Shown: in pieces, positions 39,386 to 45,800 of the stretch
Numbering within the stretch: the stretch's first letter is position 1
How the letters are laid out: each line of letters opens with the position of its first letter
IMG/VR virus record: IMGVR_UViG_3300049483_000115
Location: 1 to 45,800 of that record
Length of the DNA stretch: 45,800 bases
DNA from: a virus
Strand: one strand, 5' to 3'
The notes under the pieces: generated by a model
Told to the model about the DNA's origin: nothing
The model's database searches: none
Seen by the model: only the letters and a program-made list of their open reading frames with translations
Translations under genes and position numbers: made by a program

Positions 39386-39645
39386 TCCACCCACCCACTA
39401 CGCAACGAGAACGGGTTAGGCCGGTCGGGCATGGCGTTGGCGACGGCTTCCGCGATGCGGCAAGCGACCGCGGCGACCTGGACGGCTTCGCGGTAGATGT
39501 GCGTCGGGCTGTTCGCACCGATTGCCGAGGCGAGTTCGTTGAACTCTTCGAGGAGCACGCCCATGCCTTCGTGAGTGGAGTGGAACGCGCCGTTCTTCTC
39601 GCTGGCCCGTGCGGCTTCGTTGGGTATGTCAATGTACGGGTTCAT
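39382..39645 (-). CDS. MazG-like nucleotide pyrophosphohydrolase
   Basis: 87 aa, ATG 39645 in an ATGA overlap. HSTHEGMGVLLEEFNELASA followed by YREAVQVAAVACRIAEAV carries the E-x2-E-like and E-x2-Q metal-binding helices of all-alpha NTP pyrophosphatases. It could adjust nucleotide pools or remove alarmone-like nucleotides during infection. Family call from helix motif; substrate unknown. Confidence 0.65.
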   Translation of the reverse strand: MNPYIDIPNEAARASEKNGAFHSTHEGMGVLLEEFNELASAIGANSPTHIYREAVQVAAVACRIAEAVANAMPDRPNPFSLRSGWVE

Positions 39646-39809
39646 TCCTGCTCCGAATTGTCGCGCGGAGCAGGAGCGGCCACGGCGGCGCGTTGGTATG
39701 CAGCGAGAGCGGCACGAAGCTGGCGGTTCTCTTCGATTAGTTTATGTTCGCGGATGATTGCCGCGCGGCGTTCTTCGCGGTCAGCGTCCATTAGGTCCTT
39801 GACGCTCAT
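39642..39809 (-). CDS. coiled-coil small protein
   Basis: 55 aa, ATG 39809 in an ATGA overlap. Charged helix (LMDADREERRAAIIREHKLI then ENRQLRAALAAY) and an Ala/Pro tail. Function unknown; style shared with the other early coiled coils. Confidence 0.5.
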   Translation of the reverse strand: MSVKDLMDADREERRAAIIREHKLIEENRQLRAALAAYQRAAVAAPAPRDNSEQE

Positions 39810-40021
39810 TGCGCGATCCAGCTGACGAGGACGCTTCCGATAATTGCGGTTACGAAGATGAGCGCCGCGAGTTCGATTCGGGTCAGCGGCCGGCGAGCCT
39901 TCCGCGGAGTCACCGGGTCGAGGTGGAGATGATTCAGGTAGTTGATAACTCCGCGGCCGTCTACTTCGTGCAGTTTCGCGCGTCGGCGCTGCTCTGCGTG
40001 GATGCTGCCTATCGTCGCCAT
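39806..40021 (-). CDS. small membrane-anchored protein
   Basis: 71 aa, ATG 40021 with GGAGGA three bases upstream. Basic N-terminal half, then one C-terminal membrane segment (ELAALIFVTAIIGSVLVSWI). It may be tail-anchored in the inner membrane. Function unknown. Confidence 0.55.
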   Translation of the reverse strand: MATIGSIHAEQRRRAKLHEVDGRGVINYLNHLHLDPVTPRKARRPLTRIELAALIFVTAIIGSVLVSWIAQ

Positions 40022-40029
40022 AGATCCTC

Positions 40030-40224
40030 CTATTTACGCGCGGGACGGTTGCCGGAAGGGGTGGCAAGTTCGTCCCGCGCGTCTGCCGGACCATCCGGCA
40101 ATTTCTTTAGAATTGCTTCCACGATCCATTCGTTTACTGAGAGACCTGCGTCCGCTGCCGCCTCACGGATGCGCGCAAAGACGAGCATCGGAACGCGGAG
40201 CTTGAACGCTGGGCGGTAAGACAT
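40030..40224 (-). CDS. ribbon-helix-helix (Arc/CopG-like) regulator
   Basis: 64 aa, ATG 40224 with AAGGA upstream. AFKLRVPMLVFARIREAAAD then GLSVNEWIVEAILKKL fits the strand-helix-turn-helix layout of Arc-type dimeric repressors, with the strand (FKLRVP) for major-groove contact. It is the only transcription-factor-like protein recognised in the early operon, and it may act on the promoter at 41145-41173 or on repeat sites elsewhere (inference). Confidence 0.75.
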   Translation of the reverse strand: MSYRPAFKLRVPMLVFARIREAAADAGLSVNEWIVEAILKKLPDGPADARDELATPSGNRPARK

Positions 40225-40226
40225 TT

Positions 40227-40493
40227 TCAGTCCTTGTTATCCAGGGCGGCGCGGGCGTAGTCGCGGTTCCAGCACGCAGAACACGGCGCTCCATACTCCG
40301 GGCCATGACCCAAGCAGGTACACAAACCGGAAAGGTTCTGAGCGATTGTTTGCAATGCCGCCCGCATCCGTTCGTTTTCGGCGCGAAGCGTGCTGCACTT
40401 ATCGCAGGGAGGATAGGTCTGCATTGAACAACTTGGACACAACGTCCGGCCGTTGGGCCCGACATGGCAACCGCAATCCAGGTAGTAGTTCAT
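40227..40493 (-). CDS. Cys-rich coiled-coil protein
   Basis: 88 aa, ATG 40493 in an ATGA overlap. N-terminal CGCHVGPNGRTLCPSCS and CDKC, then a coiled coil (TLRAENERMRAALQTIAQNL), then CTCLGHG...CSACWNRDYARAAL. Several C-x-C/C-x2-C pairs suggest zinc. Its C-terminus (ARAALD) matches that of the upstream gene, so the two may be paralogues. Confidence 0.55.
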   Translation of the reverse strand: MNYYLDCGCHVGPNGRTLCPSCSMQTYPPCDKCSTLRAENERMRAALQTIAQNLSGLCTCLGHGPEYGAPCSACWNRDYARAALDNKD

Positions 40494-40702
40494 TCGGCAC
40501 CGTCCAGGGCGGCGCGGGCGGCGTCGTCGGCTTCGGACAGAAACCCAAGCGTCGCGCCGTCTCTCTTTCCTTCACGAATAGGTCTGACGGCGGCAGAAAG
40601 AATCCCCAGCGCCTCTCTCAACCGCGCATTGTCGGCGCGAAGCACGTTGCACGCAGACTCTAGTCCCTTGCGGATGTCCTGTTCGGCGTTGCGGGAGGTC
40701 AT
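40490..40702 (-). CDS. coiled-coil small protein
   Basis: 70 aa, ATG 40702 in an ATGA overlap. Helical (ESACNVLRADNARLREALGI) ending DDAARAALDGAE, similar to the C-terminus of the following gene. Function unknown. Confidence 0.5.
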   Translation of the reverse strand: MTSRNAEQDIRKGLESACNVLRADNARLREALGILSAAVRPIREGKRDGATLGFLSEADDAARAALDGAE

Positions 40703-41097
40703 GATTGCACCCGCCGCACGGACGATTCCGCCGCTGCGCCGCCGCCGAACATGATCGGATCATAGTCGCCAGCGAGCATCCGCATTGCAGCGTCCGCGCA
40801 ATCGGCGTCTTCTTCGTTCGCGTCCATCCATTCGGTGAGCGTGCCGGTCCAGATTTCCGGGTCGTATTCGTCCGATATCTGCACCTTCACGTCGAGAACC
40901 GCAAGCCGAGCCGCAAGGCACGAATCGAACCGTACCTCGTTCTCATGGTCGTTAGCGCTGTGCGACACGTAGCACGGCGACCCTTCGACCGCATCGCCAC
41001 CTTTTCCGTCGGAAAGCACGAACCCGCCGAGTATCCAGCGGACGATCCCGCCGCCCGTGTCAATCCGCGTCCACTCTCTATTATTGGTTTCGCTCAT
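40699..41097 (-). CDS. first early-operon protein, unknown
   Basis: 132 aa, ATG 41097 behind GAGGAGG; the first gene downstream of the strong promoter at 41145-41173. Acidic middle and end (LTEWMDANEEDADCADAAM), with an N-terminal beta segment (IVRWILGGFVLSDGKGGDAV). No family was recognised. The promoter-proximal position suggests an early host-takeover role (inference). Confidence 0.6.
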   Translation of the reverse strand: MSETNNREWTRIDTGGGIVRWILGGFVLSDGKGGDAVEGSPCYVSHSANDHENEVRFDSCLAARLAVLDVKVQISDEYDPEIWTGTLTEWMDANEEDADCADAAMRMLAGDYDPIMFGGGAAAESSVRRVQS

Positions 41098-41144
41098 CGC
41101 CTGCCTCCTCGCCCGCTTGGGGCTGGATTGCTTGTAAGCCTATA

Positions 41145-41173
41145 TATATATGTTAATCCGCTCCGGGCGTCAA
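41145..41173 (-). promoter_or_regulatory. sigma70-type early promoter
   Basis: On the minus strand: TTGACG (41173-41168), a 17-base spacer, TATATA (41150-41145) within a (TA)5 run. Start expected near 41138, about 40 bases before ATG 41097. It lies right after the last late gene (stop 41170). Downstream sequence TATAGGCTT recurs in the control region at 24378-24508. Confidence 0.75.
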
Positions 41174-41781
41174 GGGGATTTTGGACCAAAACGGTAGGCT
41201 ATTCCGCCAGCGCCATGTCCCGGCCCGGCTTGGACCCATCCGCCCCACCGGGAGCGGCCGTAGACGGTGCCGCCTGCGGCCCAGCCGTCCGAGCCCAGCC
41301 CGGCGCGGAGTTCAGCGGACCAGCGCGGCGGGAGCGGAAGCGAGACGGCCGGGCTCGGGAGCGCTCCGCCGCCGGTGACGGTACATGGCACGTCCGCGCC
41401 GCCGCAGGTCGCCCGGGCCCGGACCATCCCGGAGCGTACGTCCACGGCACAGGTACCGCCCAACGACCCGCAGTCTGGCGTCACCGCGACCGCCGCGGGA
41501 GTCCCTACCGGAGCCGTAAGGTCGGGAGAGGGTCCGACCGGAACGGGCGGCAGCTCAACCGCAGCGGTCGCAGGGACCTTTACGTACCGTATCTGTACCT
41601 GGGCCGGCGGCGGTTCGGCCGGCGTGGGTAGCACGTAGCCTTCGCGCGCCAGTTTGATCCGTTCCAGACACAAGGTTTCCGCTGCCGCCAAGGCGCGCAC
41701 CGCGCGAGCGTGTTCCCACGACCAGCCGGCATAGCCTACGAGGGCAAAGGCGAGACAGGCTCCGGCGAGGAAACGTTGCAT
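41170..41781 (-). CDS. membrane-anchored/exported Pro-rich protein
   Basis: 203 aa, ATG 41781 chosen because the hydrophobic signal (QRFLAGACLAFALVGYAGW) begins there. A helix, a Pro/Val linker (VLPTPAEPPPAQVQIRYVKV) and a C-terminal Gly/Trp-rich strand region (SAELRAGLGSDGWAAGG, YGRSRWGGWVQAG) follow. That resembles an anchored periplasmic or outer-membrane protein. In the lysis cassette it might act as a spanin-like or envelope-modifying factor, but spanin hallmarks are not clear. Confidence 0.55.
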   Translation of the reverse strand: MQRFLAGACLAFALVGYAGWSWEHARAVRALAAAETLCLERIKLAREGYVLPTPAEPPPAQVQIRYVKVPATAAVELPPVPVGPSPDLTAPVGTPAAVAVTPDCGSLGGTCAVDVRSGMVRARATCGGADVPCTVTGGGALPSPAVSLPLPPRWSAELRAGLGSDGWAAGGTVYGRSRWGGWVQAGPGHGAGGIAYRFGPKSP

Positions 41782-41954
41782 GTCGTTACTCCGTCCGTGC
41801 CGGTCATGATTTCGCTGACGCATTCCTTGCACGCGAGCTTGTCAGCGTCGGTGAGTGTGTTCCAGAACTGCCGCGGCGAGCATGCTTTACTGTCGAGGAA
41901 CTTGTCTCGATAAATCCACGTTGCCGCAATCTGCCAGCGACGAAGCAGGATCAT
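41736..41954 (-). CDS. small unknown protein of lysis cassette
   Basis: 72 aa, ATG 41954 in an ATGA overlap. Begins LLRRWQIAATWIYRDKFLDS, with cysteines in KACSPRQFW and LACKECVSE. Its end overlaps the next gene by 46 bases. Function unknown. Confidence 0.5.
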   Translation of the reverse strand: MILLRRWQIAATWIYRDKFLDSKACSPRQFWNTLTDADKLACKECVSEIMTGTDGVTTCNVSSPEPVSPLPS

Positions 41955-42172
41955 TTCCGATGATCTCCGTAGACGAATGACAATCCCATGCGTGACGCAA
42001 TACGCGGTGCTTCTGGCGTCCAGGTCAGCTTCCCGCCACGGACCTTTCCGAGCGGGCATTCTTGACAGGAACATTGCGCCCCGGAATCGTGGATCGCCAC
42101 GCACGCCGCTACCGATACTCGCGCGTGCATCGGAGGGCATGGGACTAGGTTTATTTCCGGTCCTGATCGCAT
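41951..42172 (-). CDS. small Cys-containing protein
   Basis: 73 aa, ATG 42172, overlapping the preceding microprotein by 22 bases. Five or six cysteines (VPCPPMHARVSVAACVAIHD, QCSCQECPLG), no clear membrane segment. Function unknown. An internal ATG (MHARVS) is a possible later start. Confidence 0.5.
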   Translation of the reverse strand: MRSGPEINLVPCPPMHARVSVAACVAIHDSGAQCSCQECPLGKVRGGKLTWTPEAPRIASRMGLSFVYGDHRK

Positions 42173-42261
42173 GTGGCGCGCCCAACAAGGATTCCGATGA
42201 ACACTAGAACGCCGCCGGTTATCGCACCGATAATTAACAGGAACCAATCAGAACAGTTCAC
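42151..42261 (-). CDS. 36-aa single-pass membrane microprotein
   Basis: GTG 42261 in a GTGA overlap with the FnIII/IPT gene. Almost all of it is one transmembrane segment (WFLLIIGAITGGVLVFIGIL) ending in Arg and a polar tail with Cys. The position in the lysis cassette permits a holin, antiholin or spanin-helper role; not proven. Confidence 0.5.
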   Translation of the reverse strand: MNCSDWFLLIIGAITGGVLVFIGILVGRATCDQDRK

Positions 42262-42878
42262 TGCTCCGCACGCCTTACCCCCGACACATTCGGAGGCCCG
42301 ATAGCGGGAGTGACTTGAAACATACCGGACGCACGGCCGACCACTCCTGATTGCGTTACGGTGACAACTGGCGTGCCTGCCGTGGGCACCGTCACCATTG
42401 CAGTCATCTGACCGCAGTTTGTTGCGACGACGTTTGCCACCGTTCCACCTTGGACCTGGAGCGCCACGCCTGGCCCGAAGCCAGCCCCGGAGATAGTAAC
42501 CGGAGTAGGTCTCCCAGCTTGAGTTGACGCTGGAACGATTCCAGTGATCCGCGGCGCGGCCCATCCGCTGACTTCGTTAGACCATCCGGCGGACTCCTGC
42601 TTTCCAGCGGCGCACGTAGAGCACAACGCCTTAACTGCAACGTAGTACGTGGTGCAGTCCTGGAGCCCGCCGAGTACGGTCTGCGTTACTGGCCCGACAG
42701 AGTCGCAGTTCGGATAGCTCGCTGGCGTGGTTCCGTAGCAGACCTTGTACCCGGAGATTGTGTAGTCCGGCGATGCTGGCGCCGGATCCCACGCGATTGA
42801 CACGCTTCCGGTGGGCGTTTGCGCTTCCGCTCCAAGGACTACGAAGACGAACAGCGCTGCGAGTATGGCGCGTTTCAT
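42258..42878 (-). CDS. exported FnIII + IPT/TIG domain protein
   Basis: 206 aa, ATG 42878 in an ATGA overlap. Signal peptide KRAILAALFVFVVLGAEAQ. Residues ~27-110 look like a fibronectin type III fold (VSIAWDPAPASPDYTISGYK, CTTYYVAVKALC). Residues ~112-195 match an IPT/TIG immunoglobulin-like fold (PRITGIVPASTQAGRPTPVT, SGAGFGPGVALQV). Such domains bind carbohydrate or proteins on surfaces. A free exported form, not joined to a tail protein, is uncommon. Confidence 0.7.
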   Translation of the reverse strand: MKRAILAALFVFVVLGAEAQTPTGSVSIAWDPAPASPDYTISGYKVCYGTTPASYPNCDSVGPVTQTVLGGLQDCTTYYVAVKALCSTCAAGKQESAGWSNEVSGWAAPRITGIVPASTQAGRPTPVTISGAGFGPGVALQVQGGTVANVVATNCGQMTAMVTVPTAGTPVVTVTQSGVVGRASGMFQVTPAIGPPNVSGVRRAEQ

Positions 42879-42952
42879 CCGCGCGCCATGAGCCACACCG
42901 CGAGCAACCCGAAGATGTGGATGAATAGAATGTGGAGTCTAGCTAGGGACAT
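42875..42952 (-). CDS. 25-aa membrane microprotein
   Basis: ATG 42952 to a TGA that overlaps the next ATG (ATGA). The product (SLARLHILFIHIFGLLAVWL plus MARG) is a single hydrophobic helix. It is credible chiefly because of the coupled start/stop on both sides. Confidence 0.4.
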   Translation of the reverse strand: MSLARLHILFIHIFGLLAVWLMARG

Positions 42953-43121
42953 GTTCTGCCTCCTTTTGCGGCGCGGTAGGTCGCGCGTACCGGCAGAGCG
43001 TATCATGCCCGCAATCCCGGCACCGCGCGCACGCTGGACAGAGTATGTGGCGGGCGTTTTCGCATTCGGCACACGTACCTCCGGCCAGCGCGGCGCGGAT
43101 TTTTGCGGGATCGTGGGTCAC
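42939..43121 (-). CDS. zinc-ribbon small protein
   Basis: 60 aa, GTG 43121 in a GTGA overlap with the holin candidate. CAECENARHILCPACARC then RDCGHDTLC gives seven cysteines with C-x2-C spacing. Cytoplasmic; function unknown. Confidence 0.55.
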   Translation of the reverse strand: MTHDPAKIRAALAGGTCAECENARHILCPACARCRDCGHDTLCRYARPTAPQKEAEHVPS

Positions 43122-43489
43122 TGCGTTGCGCCGCCGGTTCCGGGCAACGAATGCGCGAACTTGTTGCAGAACGTCGCAACCGCCGCGATGATTGCGATGG
43201 TGAACGGCGAAAACGCCAGCGATGCGTTCGGGTCCGTCTGAATCGCAGACGCGACCGCCGCGCCGATCGTGCCGAGAATTCCGACCCAGTTGAACCACTT
43301 CGGGAGCGTCAACGTCCCGAGAGAGGTAGAGTGAGCGAGCCCGGCGACAATCGGGAGGACGATCCCGATATACCTGGCAAGCGTTGCCGATCCGGACCCT
43401 GGCGGCCACACGCCGACCGCATCGGCAAGAGCGCCCAACGCCGCAACGATCACCGCGGCCCAGCCAACGCTAGAGGGTAGCGAGTTCAT
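43118..43489 (-). CDS. holin candidate
   Basis: 123 aa, ATG 43489 with a strong GGAGGA site. Three to four hydrophobic helices: SVGWAAVIVAALGALADAVG, LARYIGIVLPIVAGLA, WFNWVGILGTIGAAVASAI and FTIAIIAAVATFC. It sits two genes after the endopeptidase, so a holin opening the inner membrane for the endolysin is the best reading. Confidence 0.65.
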   Translation of the reverse strand: MNSLPSSVGWAAVIVAALGALADAVGVWPPGSGSATLARYIGIVLPIVAGLAHSTSLGTLTLPKWFNWVGILGTIGAAVASAIQTDPNASLAFSPFTIAIIAAVATFCNKFAHSLPGTGGATQ

Positions 43490-43501
43490 TCTGTTCCTCC
43501 T

Positions 43502-43786
43502 TTACTTAGCTACAGCCGCGTAAATCGCGATTGCAGTTCCAACAAGATTCGCGATGACGATGATGATGCCGAGCGCGATAGCGGTTCCGATAATCCGCGT
43601 GCGGAGTTCGGTAAGGGTTTCGTTGAGTTTTTCTAGCTGCTCCACGCGCTCCTCTCTATACTTTTCCATGCGTAGAAAAGCCTCCGCGATATTCCGCTCG
43701 TTTCTGTTTACAGACTCCTGAATCGAGCGCTGCCGCTCCTCTAAGCGCGTGCAACGCGCGGCAACATCTTCGCCTTGGCCGTCCAC
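43502..43786 (-). CDS. coiled-coil membrane protein (XhlA-like)
   Basis: 94 aa, GTG 43786 directly after the endopeptidase stop. Residues 1 to ~62 form a coiled coil (RLEERQRSIQESVNRNERNI, VEQLEKLNETLTELRTRI); the C-terminal 28 residues are one or a pair of membrane segments (ALGIIIVIANLVGTAIAIYA). The layout matches the hemolysin XhlA family, which is often encoded with endolysin and holin. Confidence 0.65.
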   Translation of the reverse strand: MDGQGEDVAARCTRLEERQRSIQESVNRNERNIAEAFLRMEKYREERVEQLEKLNETLTELRTRIIGTAIALGIIIVIANLVGTAIAIYAAVAK

Positions 43787-44278
43787 TCACGCGATCCCTT
43801 CGCCGGTTGCTCCGATCATCTCCGCTCGGAGTTCCGTGATGGTCTTTCCGCCGAGGTCCTGACAGTGAACGTACTCCAGGAGTTTGCGCGTCTTCCACCG
43901 TCCAGCCCATTGTAACCCCGCCGCTTCGGCTTCCGAAGCGAAGACTTGCCATTCCGAGACGAGGCACGATAGGTCGCCGGTGGCCCGGAACCGCATCTCG
44001 TCGGCTTTGGTTCGGAACGGTTTCCATAGGCATTTCCCGAGTACCAGCGGGACCGCGTCCACGGCGCGGCGGTACTGATGCGCGGATTGCCAAGGCAGAG
44101 CATTGGTGAGTATCGGCGGCGGAAGGTCACGCCCGTGGCGGTACAGTTCGGCTTGCGTCTCCGGCGAGCGGTACGCGCAGTAGACCAGCACGTTAACGCC
44201 CATTGTCCCGCACGAAGTACGCCAAGCGTCCACCTTCGCCGCTACCTCCTGGAGTAACTCTGCGTTGTAGTCAATCAT
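43787..44278 (-). CDS. M15 family peptidoglycan endopeptidase (endolysin)
   Basis: 163 aa, ATG 44278 in an ATGA overlap. LVYCAYRSPETQAELYRHGR leads into SAHQYRRAVDAVP (zinc His and Asp), and AAGLQWAGRWKTRKLLEYVH supplies the final zinc His. This is the L-alanyl-D-glutamate/VanY-like fold of T5-type endolysins. It would cut peptide cross-links at lysis. No signal peptide, so release needs the neighbouring holin. Confidence 0.9.
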   Translation of the reverse strand: MIDYNAELLQEVAAKVDAWRTSCGTMGVNVLVYCAYRSPETQAELYRHGRDLPPPILTNALPWQSAHQYRRAVDAVPLVLGKCLWKPFRTKADEMRFRATGDLSCLVSEWQVFASEAEAAGLQWAGRWKTRKLLEYVHCQDLGGKTITELRAEMIGATGEGIA

Positions 44279-44685
44279 CGGCGCCCCATCGCATGCCGAA
44301 CGAGACGCCCGGCCATGCGCAGATACTTGTCTTTTAACGCCGGTGTCATTTGATCCCAATGCCGATCTGCGTAAGACATCTTTTGCAGCAGCAGTTCGTT
44401 CGGATCGTCGCCGTCTGAAAACGCTGCGTTTGGAGTGTGTGAATTGATCGCAGCTAGTACGGCTTGTTTTTGTTGCGCCGTAAGGTTCACGGTCGAGTCG
44501 TACTCAATCCGAATTACCCCGGTTCGATCATCCTGATCGACGTTCCATCCATCATCTGGGACGGTCGGGAGATCGATTATTTCCGCCTTGAGCTGCTCTC
44601 CTATTCCGTCCGGCTTCGTCATGCTGTAGTGAAAGGGAGCCGCGGAGATCGCGAGCAACGCAGCGAGGACCGCGAGCCGTTTCAT
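44275..44685 (-). CDS. exported small protein, unknown
   Basis: 136 aa, ATG 44685 in an ATGA overlap with the tail-fibre stop. Signal peptide KRLAVLAALLAISAA. The mature part has a beta-like middle (DDRTGVIRIEYDSTVNLTAQ) and C-terminal helices (QMTPALKDKYLRMAGRLVRH). It lies between the fibre and the endolysin; possibly a fibre chaperone or virion accessory protein (inference). Confidence 0.55.
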   Translation of the reverse strand: MKRLAVLAALLAISAAPFHYSMTKPDGIGEQLKAEIIDLPTVPDDGWNVDQDDRTGVIRIEYDSTVNLTAQQKQAVLAAINSHTPNAAFSDGDDPNELLLQKMSYADRHWDQMTPALKDKYLRMAGRLVRHAMGRR

Positions 44686-45800
44686 TGCGTCACCCAGAAT
44701 CGCAGCTTCGCTCCCCACAACTGCACCGTACCTGCGGTATCGGCAATGTTTGACGCCGCCTTACGCTTGACTTGAATTGCCATGAGATCACCCGCCGCGC
44801 ACGTCGTCACGTCCAATCCGGTAAACTGTACGGTGCGAAACATCGCGCCTCCGCTGTCGTTGTAAACAACGACGTTCGTTGCCGCATTCTCGTACGTCTT
44901 AAAGTTCCACTCGTAACTGTCGGTTGTGTCAACGCACGACGTGCGGACGTACCAGTCCGATTGCTTGCTAGTCTCCTGTCCGGGACGAATCAGCAAGTAG
45001 ACGTCGGTCGTCACTGACGTGTCCCACGTGTCCGGCATCCAATACATCGTTGAGATGTATTCATCATAGCCAGTCGTGAAGTTGAAGAGACCAATCGGAG
45101 GCCACGGAGTAGTAGGAGATTGAGACGACGCGGTCGGGACTGTACCTCCCGCCCCACCGAACCACGATTGATAAACGATGTTGGAATTGTAGTATCCCGG
45201 ACCCAAGATCCAATGCTCTTCGAAACGAGCCGTTGTAGCCGTCGTCCCGCACGAAAACGCATTCGTGGACGCGGTGTAATTGAGATGGTTCCCGCCCGTG
45301 TCCGTGCAGTTCGGCAACGTCTGCGCTACCCATGCCGAGCCGCTTCCGACCGGGACGGTATCGTCGGTCGTTGTTGTGATCCCGAGGCCACCGTTACCGG
45401 CGGGAAGCGTCCCGGTGACGTGCGAAGTCAGATTGACTTGCGCGCGCGTGATCGCCTGGCCGGAGATTGTGATGTAGTTCGGCGTACCGGAGAGCGTAAC
45501 GTCGCCCGAGTTCGTGCCGCTAGACGTGCCGGAGAATGTACCGCTCTGCGTTGCGAGCGTGCCGAGTCCGAGCGTGGAGCGTTGCGCCGAGGCGTCTGCG
45601 TCGTCCACGATAGCGCGGCCGGCCGCGGTGAACGTCGCGAGCGCAGCGGTCCCGCTCCCGGTGTAGTAAGGCACACGATCCGCCGCAGACGTGAGATTTT
45701 TGATGGACGATAGTTCTACGTCCGTCGAGCCCGCATCAGCATCCGTCTGGCACTCGACCCCGGTCCCGGCAGCGGTACCGCCGAGCACCTGCGCGTTCGT
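44682..45800 (-). CDS. tail fibre protein, C-terminal part (5' end at position 1164)
   Basis: Frame is open to the window edge and continues in the copy at 1-1164, with residues TNAQVLGGTAAGTGVECQ shared through the terminal repeat. This part has a Thr/Ser/Gly-rich shaft (LGLGTLATQSGTFSGTSSGT, TGTLPAGNGGLGITTTTDDT) and a globular C-terminal head of about 170 residues with aromatic strands (YNSNIVYQSWFGGAGG; TTDVYLLIRPGQETSKQSDW). The head is the likely receptor-binding domain. Confidence 0.75.
   Translation of the reverse strand, partial: TNAQVLGGTAAGTGVECQTDADAGSTDVELSSIKNLTSAADRVPYYTGSGTAALATFTAAGRAIVDDADASAQRSTLGLGTLATQSGTFSGTSSGTNSGDVTLSGTPNYITISGQAITRAQVNLTSHVTGTLPAGNGGLGITTTTDDTVPVGSGSAWVAQTLPNCTDTGGNHLNYTASTNAFSCGTTATTARFEEHWILGPGYYNSNIVYQSWFGGAGGTVPTASSQSPTTPWPPIGLFNFTTGYDEYISTMYWMPDTWDTSVTTDVYLLIRPGQETSKQSDWYVRTSCVDTTDSYEWNFKTYENAATNVVVYNDSGGAMFRTVQFTGLDVTTCAAGDLMAIQVKRKAASNIADTAGTVQLWGAKLRFWVTQ
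45663..45800. repeat. terminal direct repeat, right copy
   Basis: Matches 1-138 except at 45674 (c against g at 12). Joining the ends here gives a continuous reading frame through the fibre gene. The 126 perfectly matching bases are close to a common assembler k-mer length, so the repeat may not be biological. Confidence 0.9.

Noticed and set aside
1-45800. tRNA genes, integrase or att sites
   Set aside because: No cloverleaf, tyrosine or serine recombinase, or att-like repeat was noticed by eye, though a covariance-model search was not possible here.

Overview
The window is the essentially complete genome of a tailed, siphovirus-type phage. Every convincing gene lies on the minus strand. 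Bases 1-138 recur at 45663-45800 with one mismatch, and one tail gene reads in frame across that join, so the molecule is best read as a circle (or a circularly permuted/terminally redundant linear genome) of about 45,662 unique bases. The DNA is fairly GC-rich. Genes are tightly packed, most joined by ATGA, GTGA, TGATG or TAATG stop/start overlaps. The many predicted Sec signal peptides, the M15 endopeptidase and short membrane proteins fit a diderm host. Cysteine motifs of the C-x-x-D-x-x-C-x-x-G-x-x-C kind in a tail spike loosely recall Myxococcota/Deltaproteobacteria. No integrase, repressor/Cro pair, tRNA or DNA polymerase of family A or B was recognised.

Late module (24377 down to 1, then 45662 down to 41170): small and large terminase, a portal fused to a MuF domain, a SAM methyltransferase, a multi-pass membrane protein, prohead protease, HK97-type capsid, a GT-A glycosyltransferase, head-tail connectors, tail terminator, tail tube, tail chaperones with a probable -1 frameshift, tape measure, tail-tip proteins, two large fibre/spike proteins that begin with signal peptides, then the lysis and host-interaction cassette (M15 endopeptidase, coiled-coil membrane protein, holin candidate, several exported or membrane microproteins, a FnIII/IPT protein).

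Early module (41097 down to 24509): preceded by a near-consensus sigma70 promoter at 41145-41173. It carries small accessory proteins, a ribbon-helix-helix regulator, a MazG-like pyrophosphohydrolase, a SNF2-type helicase, a DNA methyltransferase, a recombination set (a frameshifted accessory gene, a PD-(D/E)XK exonuclease, a possible ssDNA-binding protein), many Cys-rich and exported small proteins, an SF2 helicase with a zinc ribbon, a helix-hairpin-helix protein resembling the C-terminal half of IS110 transposases, a VRR-NUC nuclease and a primase-polymerase/helicase.

The most unusual element is at 27159-28015, exactly between the helix-hairpin-helix gene and the VRR-NUC gene. It is an array of about 48 units with an 18-bp period, in which two 9-bp boxes (GGTTCACTC and GGTACTYTC) alternate strictly and are separated by 9-bp spacers whose last base is C and whose other eight bases are nearly all different. 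Conserved cores with saturated spacers are hard to explain by simple tandem duplication. It matches neither CRISPR nor typical iterons, and is the best candidate here for an undescribed system.
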